Origin: Epiperipatus broadwayi | Lineage: Eukaryota > Onychophora > Udeonychophora > Euonychophora > Peripatidae | Assembly (NCBI GenBank): GCA_028023455.1 | Contig: JAQFVV010006197.1 | Coordinates: 13,139,254 to 13,203,253 of the forward strand | Length of the DNA stretch: 64,000 nt | Reading direction: 5' to 3' | Shown here: in pieces, positions 40,501 through 55,500 of the stretch | Layout of the letters: each line of letters opens with the position of its first letter | Numbering within the stretch: the first letter of the stretch is position 1 | The notes under the pieces: model-generated | Database searches by the model: none | What the model was told of the DNA's origin: nothing | The model's input: the letters and a program-made list of their open reading frames with translations, nothing else | Made by a program: the position numbers and the translations under genes

Positions 40501-43500
40501 TTATTATTGTTTATAAAAAAACAACTCAAAATTTAGTAATATTATATAGCTCATACTCTCTACATGTGTTTATGACTCTTTATTCCTAACATGAAGAAAG
40601 ACTACATCCTTATTGAGGAATTATTTAATTGAAAATAAAGATTTAATGACATTATCCATTCTTCTATTATCAAAGCAATCCTTTTTTCCTGCAAAGTTGA
40701 TTATAACTTTGAATATTAAGATCTAATAGTGTAATCATCAATGGATATTTACATTTGTTAAATCCTTATTTTCTACGATGATAGCTATTTGTATATATAA
40801 AAAAGATTTCCACAATCTTATTACCATGCCTATTATCAATTGAGGGAATCCAAACACAATTTTTATTAAAAATAATCCAGCAAAAAAATGTGTGAAGTCA
40901 TTTTATAATTACTTTTTTTAAAAAAAAGTTAGAAGAGTTTTTTTATCCAATGGCAGGGCTTCTCCTGCCTGCCATATCTATGACCTAGAATCAAATATGA
41001 GCTAGGTAAAACTTGAAATTGTTTTCATATTCAAATCAGACTTAGATTTTTTTTTTCCTCAAATAGCTAGCTCATAGCAGCATAAGTAATTATGCAATAT
41101 TGGTCAGTAAATGAGTATCTAACTATTTGTGACTAAAATATATAATAAAAGTGAGAAAACACTCAGAACTTATCTCATAGCAATTAAAAATCTTGGCAAT
41201 ATTTTCTCTTTCATTGGTTCTCTATGCTAGAGAAGTCTTGACCTTGCAATGGATTATTTAATGAATGTTTTATCATTTATATAAAATTTTCTCGTAACTG
41301 TTTTTTCTTTTTCCTCTTCTCAGAACTTGACATTAAGTCAGATATCAAATGTCTGCAGTAACAATATAATTTTATATAATTTACTTTCCAACAATGTACG
41401 TTGTAGTAATACAAAGTTGAGGATCAGGTCATAAAAATAATTTTGTAATAGAAATATTATATTACAGTCCCCTCTCAAAAATAGAAGAAAAAAACCCAGC
41501 ACTTCAACAAAATTAATTTTTGGAAAACTTGCATAGAGGCAGACACTTTATATGTGTCTTTTAGAACAGTATGTTACATCACAAAAAACAACTACACTTA
41601 TTAAATAGATAACTTGTCAATAAGTTTAAATTTATATGAAGCATTTTATTCTAATGCTGAAAGATTAAGAAGTTAGATGAACACATGAGTCCATCAATTC
41701 CCTCAACAAATAAATGACGAATTAAAATCATTTACTAATGGTTAAGTCTGCACAATATTATGCTTATGGTTTTTATTATTTTTATAGATCAGTATAATAA
41801 ATACTCCTCAGACTGGCCCAGAATATCTCAAGTCCTTTACTGCTAAAAGTATCAATAAATAAATACCACTATACAGCAGTTAACATAATGCTATGGATAG
41901 AGTAGCACTGAATATGAATTTAATTCGCACATCATCTAATATCTACTGATTACTCAAGCTTGCAACATTAGAGTAAAATAGACAGAATATTAGAAAGTTG
42001 TTTATAGACTAATATCAAAAGCCTAATAGCATTAATTATGAACTAATTGACCAAAAAAATTTCCCATCTCAAACTTCATCATGAATTTGAATGCCAAGTC
42101 AAGTTAATGCTATAATCATTACAAGATCTTTCATTTAACTTTACATTTTAATTGATTTATTAGTATGTTAAAATTTAAAGTATTTTTGCAGATAAAAAAA
42201 ATAAATCAAATAACATAATAATAAAATTGCACTAACTATATTTGATTTTGGTTATACAAACAAATTTTAGTTGACAAAAATGTTTTCAAAGGTGTAAGAT
42301 CAAAAAAGTACATATTAAAAGTATGAATTAAACCAAGATATAACAAATAATTTCTAACTCACTAAGTTTTCTTTTAGTTTTTAGCATTGTATTCTGGAAA
42401 AAAAATTATATTTAAAAAAAAAAACCTTAAAACATTAATTTTATGTGTTGGCTAATTCTTTTTTTGAAGAAACAATAATTCTGTAACTTTTTTTGATTAC
42501 ATTAATAATCATCTAGTTACCCTGAAGCAACAATGTTATACGTTCATTAAAATACATAATATATAATTCCATTTATAATGTTATTTCTTTATAACATATA
42601 TTCTTACATGTTGATATTAAAAAATAATTTATAATGAAAAAATAAATAATCAAACAATTAGTGACTGAGAAAATGAAGTGACATTTGTGCATAAAAGTGA
42701 TAGGTTAAGTTTCAATCTACTCCATCCTTCTAGCATTACAATTAACAGCATAAAAATTCACTGAGGTGATAAACATACAAATAATTTTTCAGGAAATTGC
42801 TCCATTTAAACATAAGTATCAGATATGCTCAGTATACATTTTAAAGCTGAGACTCAGATAAGGTGCAATTCATCAACCAAAATGATTGCTTGCAGTAATT
42901 TAAAAAATAGAAAGATTCCATTTTAATTTTCATAAAGTATGAACTTATAAAACTTTTTTTACTTCATAAAATAATGTTAATAGTTTTATTTATTTATTTT
43001 TAAAAATCACTCTATAATAATAAAGAGTACTTTCTTTGAATTGTTACAACCATGATAAAATATTTTTTAAAAAGTTTTATTTTAAAATTGTAGAAATAAT
43101 TTAATTTTCACTAGTACAAATTACAATAGTGGCTAACTTACAATTAGTTTTCTAATTATTGAGTGATTAATGATATTAAGAAAAATCCTCATTTTCACAT
43201 TATTTAAAGATTAGTTAAACAATGTTGGAAAAAAAATTACCTACTTTCAGTTTACAATTGTTATCAATTTGTATTGCATAAAATAAATAATACATTTAAT
43301 TTTTTCTTATTTAGCATTTCAACTCTTAGAAATGAATAATGAATGCTAAGCTAAAACAATGGTTTATATGTGATTTCTTTTTTTAAAAATCCAGTTTAAT
43401 TAACAGTCAAGTGAGAAAATCCATAATGCAACTGATATAATATTGTGGTTTGGAAACACCAATTATGCTTATTGATAATTAGTAATGTATATATAATTTA

Positions 43501-46500
43501 GATTTTAATTCATGTTCATGAATCAAATATGAGTTAAACTGTTATATATGAATGACATTTCAAAGCTATCTTTTAATTTCCATCCCATAAATGTTAACTA
43601 GCAATAAAAAATACATCTCACTGAAGCTGGTAAAAAAAAAAAAAAGCATTTGCAAAAAAATCTCTTTTTTTTTTTTTTTATTTTTAAAATACACTACTTT
43701 CCAATATATACATTTTTGGATATATAAAGGAAATTGTAAGATTAGTTGATCAAGGAGAATTAAATAATATTTATGGACAAAAGTAACAGAATGAGCATAA
43801 CAGCTCCATTACACTGACCAAAACTGAAACTTTTGTTCTTTTTCATATTGGGTTCATCAATCTTTACCACTATGTTAATTCATGCAGGACAAGATTTTAA
43901 TTCAGATAGATATACAAATTGACATTTTTGTGTTTGTGTGTGTATTTGAAACTATCTTTCGCTAAAGGAATTTTAAGTTTACATATTATAAACATTTTTC
44001 TATATTCTGTAATTTTATGGCTCTTTATTTGACACTTATTTTTTTTTCTTTTACATCTATATAAGCAAAAGTATTGTCAAAGATGAAAATTCTGTATGTG
44101 CATAACAACAATAGTAACATAGGTTATTGTTATTAAGAAATATAAGAATAAAAATGCAATTTATCTACTACTTTGATACTTTTTAACAAAAATCTTTCAT
44201 TATACCTATATGCGTACACAATCTTACATTTCGACTGTGTATGCATATAGGTACAATAAAAGATTTTGGCTAAAAAGTATTCAAAGTAATGGATAAATTG
44301 CATTTACATAAAATATTACAGCAAAATAAAGGAAGTGGTGAATTTGGTAAGATATAGGAATAGTGTTTTCTTATATAATAATGTGTAGTTTACATCTCCT
44401 TTTTTTTTTTTTTTTAAATTTTTCATGCACAAAATTGACTGGAGTTTACTAAGATCTGCTTCTATTATTATAAAAATGGTTCCCCATTTAAAATGATTAT
44501 TTTATATTTCATGTGATTTTATTATTATTAGTGAACATGAGGTATACATACTTTTCTCAATGTTAAAATATATTCATACTTATACATATACTCACATAAA
44601 AGAATCCAGGAGACTGAGTAAAAATTTAAGAGATTGATAAACACATAAATAGAAATCTGAATAAATAATAAAATCTTTTTTTTAATAATCAACTTACCTG
44701 TTTTCATATATTTTTTTGATTCAAGTAATTTAATCATATACCCTTTGACAGACACCAGCCACTGTTCCAGTTTTTCCTATTATTATAAAGATAATTTTAT
44801 AATTTGTCATAATAATTAGTACGTAACATTAAATATAGATCAAAATTCATAAATATTTTAATAATCCAAAACCCAAAAATCAAAGCAAGTCAATAATAAA
44901 AATTTTTTAAATAAAATAAAATCTGATTCCTTATATCACTTAAAAGTTAAATTTACATTAATAAATGTGATATTTATAATTAAAAAAAAAGATAAGATCA
45001 ATATTCTTGAATTGATTTGCAATTTAATTTGTTTTATATAATGACCAAATGATATCCTTTCTACTTAAATATCATTATTACTCTAAATGAAAAATCTGAC
45101 TAATAAAAAGGATATTTTATTATCTAGTGCCTAAAAAAAACTTTAACAGAGAGCGGGGGGGGGGGGGTAAGAAAGTTCAATTTTATATTTATTTCATTAA
45201 TATAAATATTTTTTAAAATCATATCCCTTAAAAAAACAAAAATGTATCCATAAATAGTGAAAATCACAAAAAAATTATTGAAATAACTAAATTGTGACTA
45301 TTAGAACAACAGAAAAACTATTTATTAATTGCCTTAAAATTTTGTTATGGCGAAATACACTTTTAATTCATCGATATGTCAAGCATGATTATATATATAT
45401 AATCATTAAAATCATATATAAAAATGCACTTAGTATTAATAACTAATTATCAAAAGAATTACTTGTTAATATTATTAAACACAATCATTTCTCCATAAAA
45501 AGGCAAAATATACATCACTGCATAATATTTTTTAAATTTTATAAATTTAATTTCAAATCAAGTTAAATATATTTCTGGGGGAAAAAAGACTAAGGAGTAA
45601 TATAGTTGCAATATAAGAACGAAGCATTTCTTACATTTCTTCTACAAGTAAATGAAAAAGAGTCTACTAAATAATAAAAACTGCTGAAATAATAATGAAT
45701 AATTAATTCTTACGTCTTTAGAAATTATAAATAAGTTGCATTAGTAAAAAAGGAACTTGGTAAAAAATGAATTGGACATATTCTTAGAAGTACAGGTATA
45801 AATAAAGAAGAAGAAAATGGTTGATTGATAATCTAAATTAAAAGATTGGCTATGAATATTTAAAGGTTAATAATGATGATAGACTTTAAGAAATAATCAG
45901 AATCAAAGCAATATATTGTAAAATGAGATGTCTCAGCTAATATCTGTCAAAACAAAAAAATTTAAATGGTAACAGCTATATGAATTTTATATATAGTAAA
46001 ATAAGCAATAAAAATAAATCAAGAGATTAGCATTCAAAGGTTGTATAAATATTTCATAACTAATGCATCATATTACATTCTTGTTTTTTCTTTTATGATT
46101 CAGTACAGCAGGGGTCCCCAACCCTATGCCCGCGGGCACCATGGCGCCCGCAGACCATTTTACGTGTGCCCGCCGCTATCCGAACATAATAAAAAAATAT
46201 TTATCTGATGCAAATAAATTTAATTTTTAAAATTTCTTATAAATTATTGTATTATATTTTAATCAAATTATAGGACATACTATACTTTTACAGCGTAAAA
46301 ATAAAAATGTTAATTATGTTAAAATTTTATTTTTGAAATAAATATTTTTTTGTACATTATGTGTATTATTAACAATATCCAACTATAAATTTACATTGAA
46401 AAAATAAATAGTGACCGCCATCTGGTTGAAAAAAATAAATGGTGCCCGCCACCTGGCCGGTATTATAGTATGTGCTCTTAAGTGCAAAAAGGTTGGGGAC

Positions 46501-49500
46501 CCCTGCAGTATAGTGATATTCAAGCCATGATTATTCTGAGATGCAACTGGATGATTAGTTAAACTGTGGACCAGTTATTCAAAAAAAGCATGAGCTTTCG
46601 ATGTATTACTTCAACTACCTAAAAAATGTTCAAACTCCACTATGAAGTTGAACATCACATCATAAGTATGGTAGTCTAACACACAACTTCCACAGCATGA
46701 GATTCTTAAAGTTGCAAAGTACTAATCAATCTACAATGAATATTTATTACTATACATAATCATAAAAATGATTAAGAGCTGCACAAAACATTTTTAACTT
46801 TTAGATAGAAGATTGAAGTAGAAATTATGTAACAATTCTGATGTTAAAGAATATTAAAATATTGACTTAATCTGAATTCCTATAATCAAGCATATATATC
46901 TTACAAACCAATTACTGAGCAATATTTAAAAAATTTCTTGATACCATGGGAATTCCTGTCTATAAGTGAAATGAGTCCATAAATAGAATTGAATACACTG
47001 ATAATCCTTGTTTCCTTATAACTTTTTTTTTCTAATTTAGTCAATTAGCAAAAACTTATGGAATCCTTATACAATCTTAGTAAAAACTAAGATACTAGTT
47101 ATCATATAACTTTGAGAAGAAGTTGGTTTCCAGTCAAGCATTAATTATGAATATAATTGAGCAATTTTGTGAATACCAAATATTAAATAAAATGTATTTA
47201 GTTGTTATTGAAAAAGCATATGATAGCATTAGAGATCAATACTTAACTCCATTAAACATCTTTGATATTCCCAAAAATGGAAACCTAACCAGAAATAAAA
47301 ACAATGTTACTTATAATAGTTTTGTAACTGACAATACATAGGAGACCAAGATCAAATGAGGTATTAAATGGCTTGCTAATAACTCTAAAAAAATCCAAAC
47401 TACATTGATGAGTCTATTTAGGGTGTATCTTGAGGACATAATAATGCAAATTATATACTAAGAAGATAAACATGAGAATGTATCAACAATGCTGGAATGA
47501 AATTTCTAATTAGACAAAATTTTAAAAAAGTGGACTGACACTACCTTCCTAAAAGTTTCATTATCCAAAATGGAAATGCAAAAAAAGACACTAAAAGAAT
47601 ACTAAATAAAGTCTCATGAACATTATTAGTTTGCAACAAATATAGACATGTCATTATGAACTAAAAATAAATACAAAATTGCAGATTGAGGCGATATAAA
47701 ATCTAATCTCCCACATAAAAATAAAACTTTGAAAATAAATTCATCAGTTAATTCAGAAGATAAACTTTTATCAAAAAGTACTTCAATAGTATTTGAATAG
47801 TATCAGATGAAGAATTATAAAAAGAAAATCATACAAAATCTATCCAATTGAAGATTACAAATTGAAGAAAAAAACATCGAAGAAAAAAAAAATTGTGATA
47901 TAAAACCATAAACCAAGTACTAATATGGATGTCAATACAGAAAATGTAAAAATATTCAGAAGTAAACAAAGTAGTCCAGAAAATTGGAAAGTTGCAGGAT
48001 AAGATTAAATAAACGGCAGAAAAGTGTAACACTATGTTCGACATAAGAAATTAAAAGATGATGATGATAATAACAATATACATTCCTAAAAAAATTTGAA
48101 GAAAATCTTATCATTTATTTGAATAAACTGTACACCATAAAATAATCACATAATAGCACAAAGAATTTGAAAAAAATGCTAGCAATGCAGACTTGACAAT
48201 AATTATCTATATTTGAAATACATACCTTTGTGAAGCCTGTCATTACATTATAATGTACTTTTATCAATATAATTTTAATAATAATTGTAAGATTAAACTG
48301 CATTAAAAGAAGAAGGTAAATCAAAACTATGATCATTATAGTTACTGCTTTTTTCAACCACTGGTTTCTTTTCTTAAGTTAGAAGATCTGTTTGAGAACA
48401 AGAATCTATTGATAAAAATTTTCACATAAGTGATGAAACTTTGACTTAAGAAAAAAAAATTTCTTACAAAATTAATCTCAATAAACGAACACATCAATAA
48501 TAAAAATATTATTGTTATTTTGGATTTTTCACGTCTTGTATTATTATCAAAAAATGATATATTATTAAATAAAAATAGAAGTTTAATTTTTTTCTTTTTA
48601 CAAAATTAATATATAAACATTTCTCTTTAAGATAATTTTGAATTAAAGTAATAACCAATAGAATATCAATGTTGAAAATTTTTTTACGTCAAAAATGGCA
48701 TATCTAAATAAATTTCATTCATAATTGTAATTTATATGATTCGGATAAAAAATACTTCTACATATTGTGGATTTCTATATTGGCTTTTACAATATAAAAT
48801 CAATTATCAATTCCTACCCATATTCTTTTATGGAACATTTATAATATCAAGCTTCCAAAAAAAAAAAAAAAAAACCTAAAGGGTTAAGATCAGATCTTAT
48901 CAAGGTGTAAAATCATTTTTCAAAACAAGTATATCATATCACTACACCAATTTTATGAATATTATTGAAAAGAATAGTACAGGGCTCTAAAATTAGTGTC
49001 AATTTAATTTCAATGAAAGCAGTTTGAAGACTGTATATAATTATTCTTAATAATTGCATACAACCCTTTATCATTTTGTTTTATTCTAATATTTAATGAA
49101 GAAATTACAAAGTCATGATTATAGGGGAGGTGAATAAACAAAGTATGAAATGCAATATATATAAAAAAACATAAGCTGCTTCTATCATAAGAAAAGCAAA
49201 GTATATTTTTAAATTTTTTTATTTTAAAATAATTATAAGAACATATATATTTCAACAAACAAAAGAAATTAAATGGAAAAAGGAATTAAGTTTAGTTTTC
49301 ATATTAAAAAAAATACATGATGTCAAGGATGGAATTTACCTGTAAAACATTAAGATAAAGATGACCAGCTAATAATACCTCTTGCATCATTAGACTATCA
49401 TTACCCTCAACAGCACATTTTCCAGCAACAACACTATATAATTTTTTTGTTATAAATCTGAAGCAAAAATGAAACAATTATTATTTACAAAAATTTATGT

Positions 49501-52500
49501 AATATCTAAATCAGACATAATAGTTTAAAGAAGACAATTTTTTTTTTCTAACATTAAATGATAATTTATGATTTACATATTATTAACATTAATCAGCCAG
49601 TAGCAACTTAGTGAATAAAACTGCTTTTATTTTTTATTATAAACATTTAATTCTCTCTCCATTTTAAAATGTTGAATTTATTGTATAATCAGCACACACA
49701 TGTAATATATATATATATAAGCCAGGAAAATGGATCTATTTTATTGGCCAATCAACATATACTCATATATAAAAAGATAAAATAGATGTAAATAACATAT
49801 TGCAGAACAAAGACACCCCATCCCTCACACACAAAAAAAAACACTAAAAAAAAAAAGCATACTCATCAAGCTTGCCAAATGGAACTAGTGAATGTTTTAA
49901 TGATTTGTATTCTTGTTTTATCATCTATAACTAGATTGGTTATGAGACTATTTCAAGTTTTCCAGATTTAAATACCAAGTCATGGCTGTTCTATAAATTC
50001 ACAAAGCCTTCACATATATAGTTAATACTTTGTTTTTCACACCATAATATAGCTGTATAAAATACACTAAAACAGCTTTGACAAAAATAAAATATAACAG
50101 CAATAAATAGGAAGATATAAAACTATTAATAAATTGAAAGTGAAGTAAAACAAACAAAAAATTTTCAAATAACAACACATATTATAATTTTGAAGAGGTA
50201 TTTCTCTTGACTTAGAGTTAAAGTGTATAAAAAATAAATACAAAAGTGGATATGAGGAAAGAATGTTAACAACTTAAAATGCTGAAGACATTATAATTGT
50301 AGCTGGAAAAAAAAAAAAATTTCAAGACTTTTATTAAAAAATAATTAAAGATTGGACTAAAAAATGTAATATTAAAGCTAAACATAAAGAAGACAAAGTT
50401 AGCTGGGATCTCACTAATTTCAACACTTAAGTTATAAGATATAAATAATATTATTTTTGACTATAATGCATCATTCACCACCAATAAAGATCCAATAATA
50501 GCAGATTCATTGAAGACTAGTAATGGAAAAACTTTTAGATGTAGAAATTTGTATTAGAAAACAATATAATGTTTGTTCAAGCAATCAAATATTTGATATG
50601 TCATTTTGGACCAATGCTATTCAAATTATTAACAGGAAACTATAATGACTTGACACTATTAATAATGAGCCTTAATTATTCTAGTAATTTAAGTAGTTGG
50701 ACTAATAGAGAGAGAATATAACACTCTATCCATTTTTCCTCTCTAAATTCTCTGTTTTAAGCAATTCTGTTTAGTTTTTTTATTCTTAATTTACATGTGT
50801 CTGTGTAAGACATTACTTAAAACAAAAATATAATGTATATAGTCCACAATACATAATAACTTTATAAAGTTTAGGAAATTGCTAAAGATACGCATGAATA
50901 TTATAAATAGTAATGTCCCTAAAAGTAAATAGTGCTTACCATGATTCTTGAATTCAAGCATTAATTTAATATTGTTGTGACTTACACCTTCACACAAATT
51001 AAAAGCAATGCTGTTATAGCACATAAACTATTAAGCAGGAGCATGATGTGCAACTGCACTTTCAATTATGGTAGTACTTCACACATTATCTCTCGTATCA
51101 AAAATAGATTAAAAAATAATGTAGCTTCTGAAAAAATGTAAAACCATGTTACAAAATCTACTAACTTCTCTATATGTTTTGAATATAATGCTTTCATATA
51201 GACATAACTTTTTAATTTTAATGGACTATATCATATTCTATCTCCCCCTGTATGATTAAATAGAGGCTAAAGTACAGTCTTAATTGCTAATGATTCCAGT
51301 GCTCAAATGTCACTTGATTTCCCTAGTGATAATCATTTAATTATTTTTTATTTGTATTTCTTCTTTGATGGAATATAAGCAATATAAATTTAAACAATTT
51401 AGAAAATTTTCAAACTTTTTCACAAAGAAATTAGGTTCCTAATACTTTGCTGCAATATATTTAGGTTCAATTAACAAGCATAAAGCCTTTGAACAAACTC
51501 TACTGACATATATATAAATATATAAACCATTATACAATTACAAATATCCAGTAACGCCCTCTGTTTAAGTTTACATCTCAATAATAGCGAACTTCAAAAT
51601 GATATATGTATATATTGAGCTTAATACATTTAGGCTAAAGTATGATTATGCTTTAATGCAGTGGCAGAGAAACACACTTCAAAGTTACAAATTTCTAACT
51701 TCAGAATATTTTTTATTACTATTAATTTTACAGCTATTATTTTGCATTATATCTTTGAAATGCTTGCTTTATAAATTTAGCAATCTTTTATTAATATATT
51801 TATTACTTTTCATAATACATCAACACTATTCAGTAATAATTCATTCTTGTCCAAAGCTAATTATTACAAGCATGAATAATCAAGGGATTAATAGGGTACT
51901 GCTAAATCCAAATCTCCAGATTAGTTTTTGAATATAGTTTTTCCCTTTTGAATTTGCACTCACATATTCAACAATCACTATATTTTCAAAAATAATAACC
52001 TGAAATTTAAAAAATGCACCCATGACAAGAAATTAGTCAAATGATTTGAATATAGCAAATAATTAATTATTGTTACTGATGCATACTGAAAATAGGCAGA
52101 GAAGCATGCTTTGTTTAGTTAAGTTTCATCAAATTCAGATATTTTGAAGCACTTTTTAAAAATGATGCTAACATAATATATATCTTTCTTCTCTAAATTC
52201 TCAATTAAAAAAACAATTATGTTTAGTTTTCCCATTCTTAGTTTACTGTTAATTTTTATGATTATTATTTTCTTATTTTATTGAATTAATTTTTTTTTTT
52301 TCTAATCACCTACAGCATCAAATCCATATATGTAAATATATTTATTCAAGTTCTAAAAATATTAACATTTTTAAAATGATTATATTATACTTACATTAAA
52401 AAATGAAATTTATCTTCATTTGAATCTAGATGAGTACAGATGCATTTCCTAAAGTATCAGAACAAATATATAATTGCGATAAATTGTTAAAAAATAATAA

Positions 52501-55500
52501 AAAATGCAAACAAAACAAAACATTAAAGTTAAATTAAAATAAATTAAACGAAGATTAAGTTAGCCTGAAAATCCATAAATATAAAAGTGAGATTTTTGTT
52601 TTTCAATTTTTTAGTTGTTATTCATTTCTTCATTTATTTATTTTAAAAATAAATAATTTTATTAAATATTGTTTTTACAATATTAATACTTTGATAATGA
52701 ATTGGCATTAAAAGCAGAAATTCACTCTAATTACTCCAAAGCATTGTAAGTGTGAGTATCTATAAACACAAGATAATGGTGTTATAACCAAATCCTTAGA
52801 CTAGTTCCTGGTAACTGATCTTCATAACTGATCTTCATAGTATTTACAGATTACTCACACCTACAATAGATAGCCTTGTATTAGTGTACATAGTTTGAAT
52901 TATTTCCCCTACGTGATTTAGTCATAGTGTCAGATTCTGTAGTATAAGGTCCTCAAACTGATTCCAATTCTGGTATTTCTGGCGCTTGAACATCTTATAA
53001 ACTCCTGAGCAATAAATCCTTTCAAGTATGTTAATTATTTCACCTGATGCTTTCTTAGTTTGATGCAGTTGTAAAATGATACATTGGAATTTAAAAGTCC
53101 ACTAATCATGCCCATTTTTGTCACTTCTAGTGTTCAATTCTCATAAACTTCAGAGCAATAAAGCCATTCAATTATCATTACTACTTATTAAATTGTTGAA
53201 AACAAGCAGAGAAAGACATATGCCATTTTTGTTTGGGTATAAAGAATTAATTTATATATAGGATATATGAGCACAGACTTTCACATGACCCACCACTCCC
53301 CATTCTATCTCATAAAACTGATCCACTTGAATAAATATATGTCGAAAAGATAAATAATCACCAATACACGTATTTCATGATAAACCAGCAATCATCAGTT
53401 GGTCCAGATTATCATCTCTACACCTTTATGCAATAAGTGCTCAGATATATATTAAGATAGCCAATCCTCATACATTAATGGACAGGCTTCAAACCACGTC
53501 ACCCTCCAACTCTTCAACTATCGATCCAATTGAAAATCTGATGATGGAATGTTCAAAGGCCATCCTGAGGCCGAGATTTTCGTCACACCCATGTTGATCT
53601 AAAGTCAATCTGATCCCTTAAGTACAGGACATAATCCATTTAATACATATACAAGGGATGTAGAGAAAAATGCTGAAATCAATTTTCTGTTTTCAACAAA
53701 TTTTTGTGAACTTAAAGATCTGTTTTGGGAAATTTTAAGATGATATATAGCATCGTATATATGAATGTGTGAAAAATATTGTAATAACAATAAAAATAAT
53801 AAATATAATAGTGATTAACTATTATACACTGTCTAGTACTTTCAGTTAATTGTTTAACCCTCTTCAACTGCCATTAAATTTAAAAAACATACTGGAAGCA
53901 AAAATCATCAAGTCAAATCCCAGGATTCCTGAATTTTAATGTCAGTGGCTTATCTATTAATTATATTTATTTTCTTTTTACTTATGAAAATTGCCTCTTT
54001 AATTTTTTTTTTATTGTGGTTTCTCCATGAAAAATCTTAACATTTTCAAGATCAAGCTTAAACTTACACTTACATGTCCTTGAATCAGTCATTAAATCAT
54101 TATTATTTTCACTTTTTACATGCTTATATAACAATCAATGCTTCTTTAAACTTTTCTCTATGCTGCATCTCGATTTACCTATATATGATAACATACATCC
54201 ACAAAAAATTTGATGAACAACATTACTTTTTTGCTTGACAGGTGTGACACTTTTAGAATTATTCATTAACTTATTAATGTTATTTGTAACATATACTGAA
54301 ACATTTAACACATCTTTATATATATATATCCTAAAAAAATTTCAATAGAGCATCTGATAAGTATGGAATAAATATCCATTTTTTATTATCAATTTTCAAT
54401 TCCTTTAAATCATTATACTTTTTTTTAAATTGATATAAAGTATTATTAATCTGTTCAATCTTATAACCAACATTAAGCAATTCCTTTGCAAATATTTCAA
54501 ATTTTTTAATTTATCAATTTACTAATGACATAATTTTTCATTAGGAAACAAAAAAGATTTAAAACTTGCCATCTTATTCATAAGTAGTATTTTTGATTTA
54601 CAATTTATTATAAAATGTCTAAAGATTGGCCTATAGGTTTACCAGTTTTTGTACAAGTTTGCAATTTTGTTTTGTCTACATATAAGAGTAAAATTTTAGA
54701 TATGTGTATTTTTAAAGACATTAAAATTTACAAAAGATATGTGGATGATGTTTTTGTTTGCAGACATACCAATACTATAATTTCACTTATAAAGGAGTTA
54801 AATAATTTGAATGGTTTGAAATGGACTATTGAAAAAAAAACAGGACAAAAGTATTAAGTATTTGAATTTATTATTACATAGTAGTATGTTAAGTTATAAA
54901 TTAGTAATCAAACCATTGCAAAAAGGGGATATATAAATTGTAATCAAAAGTATCAATTATGCATAAGATGGCAAGTTTTAGATCTTTTTTGTTTCATAAT
55001 AAAAAATTATGTGTTACCAAAGAGATAAATTTAAAATATTTACAATATTTGCAAAGGAATTGCTTGAAGTTGGTTATAAGATAGAACAGATTAATAATGC
55101 TTAATGTCAATTTAAAAAGAAGTATAATGATTTAAAGAGTTAAAGATTGATAATAAAAAATGGATATCTATTCCCTATACATCAAATGCTCAAGTGAAAT
55201 TTTTTAAAAATATATATAAAGATGTGTTAAATGTTTCATTTTATGTTACAAATAACGTTAATATTAGTGAATAATTCTAGAACTGTTATATCTGTCAAGC
55301 AAAAGAAGTAATGTTGTTTATCAAATTTTTTGTGGATGTATGTTCTCATATATAGTGAATCAAGGTGCAGTATATAGAAAATATTATAGGAGCATCAATT
55401 GTTATACAAGCATGTAAAAAATAAAAACAATAATGATTTAATGATTACTTCATTTTTCTTGAATCATGAAAGGACATACAAATATAAATTTAAGTTTGAT

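Larger units (their letters stand above)
38956..44697 (-). other. POLR1B: POLR1B intron, 5742 bases, with three fold-back structures
   Basis: The intron contains the palindrome at 39812-39897 and two fold-back elements of one family (40106-40313 and 44152-44305). The stretches 38956-39730 and 40314-44151 are AT-rich with nothing recognised. Confidence 0.6.
44777..49339 (-). other. POLR1B: POLR1B intron, 4563 bases
   Basis: The intron contains a G13 run (45155-45167), a hAT element (46109-46505) and a LINE RT trace (47110-47560). The stretches 44777-46108 and 47561-49339 hold nothing recognised beyond AT-rich sequence. Confidence 0.6.

Noticed and set aside
41895-42130. Possible pair of tRNA-like units in opposite orientation
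   Set aside because: B-box-like words (AATTTAATTCG, CATTCAAATTC) are present, but there are no convincing A boxes and no similarity between the two.
51599-51931. 110-codon plus-strand frame
   Set aside because: Leu/Ile/Tyr-rich translation of AT-rich intron DNA. No signal peptide logic, no homology and no flanking regulatory signals.
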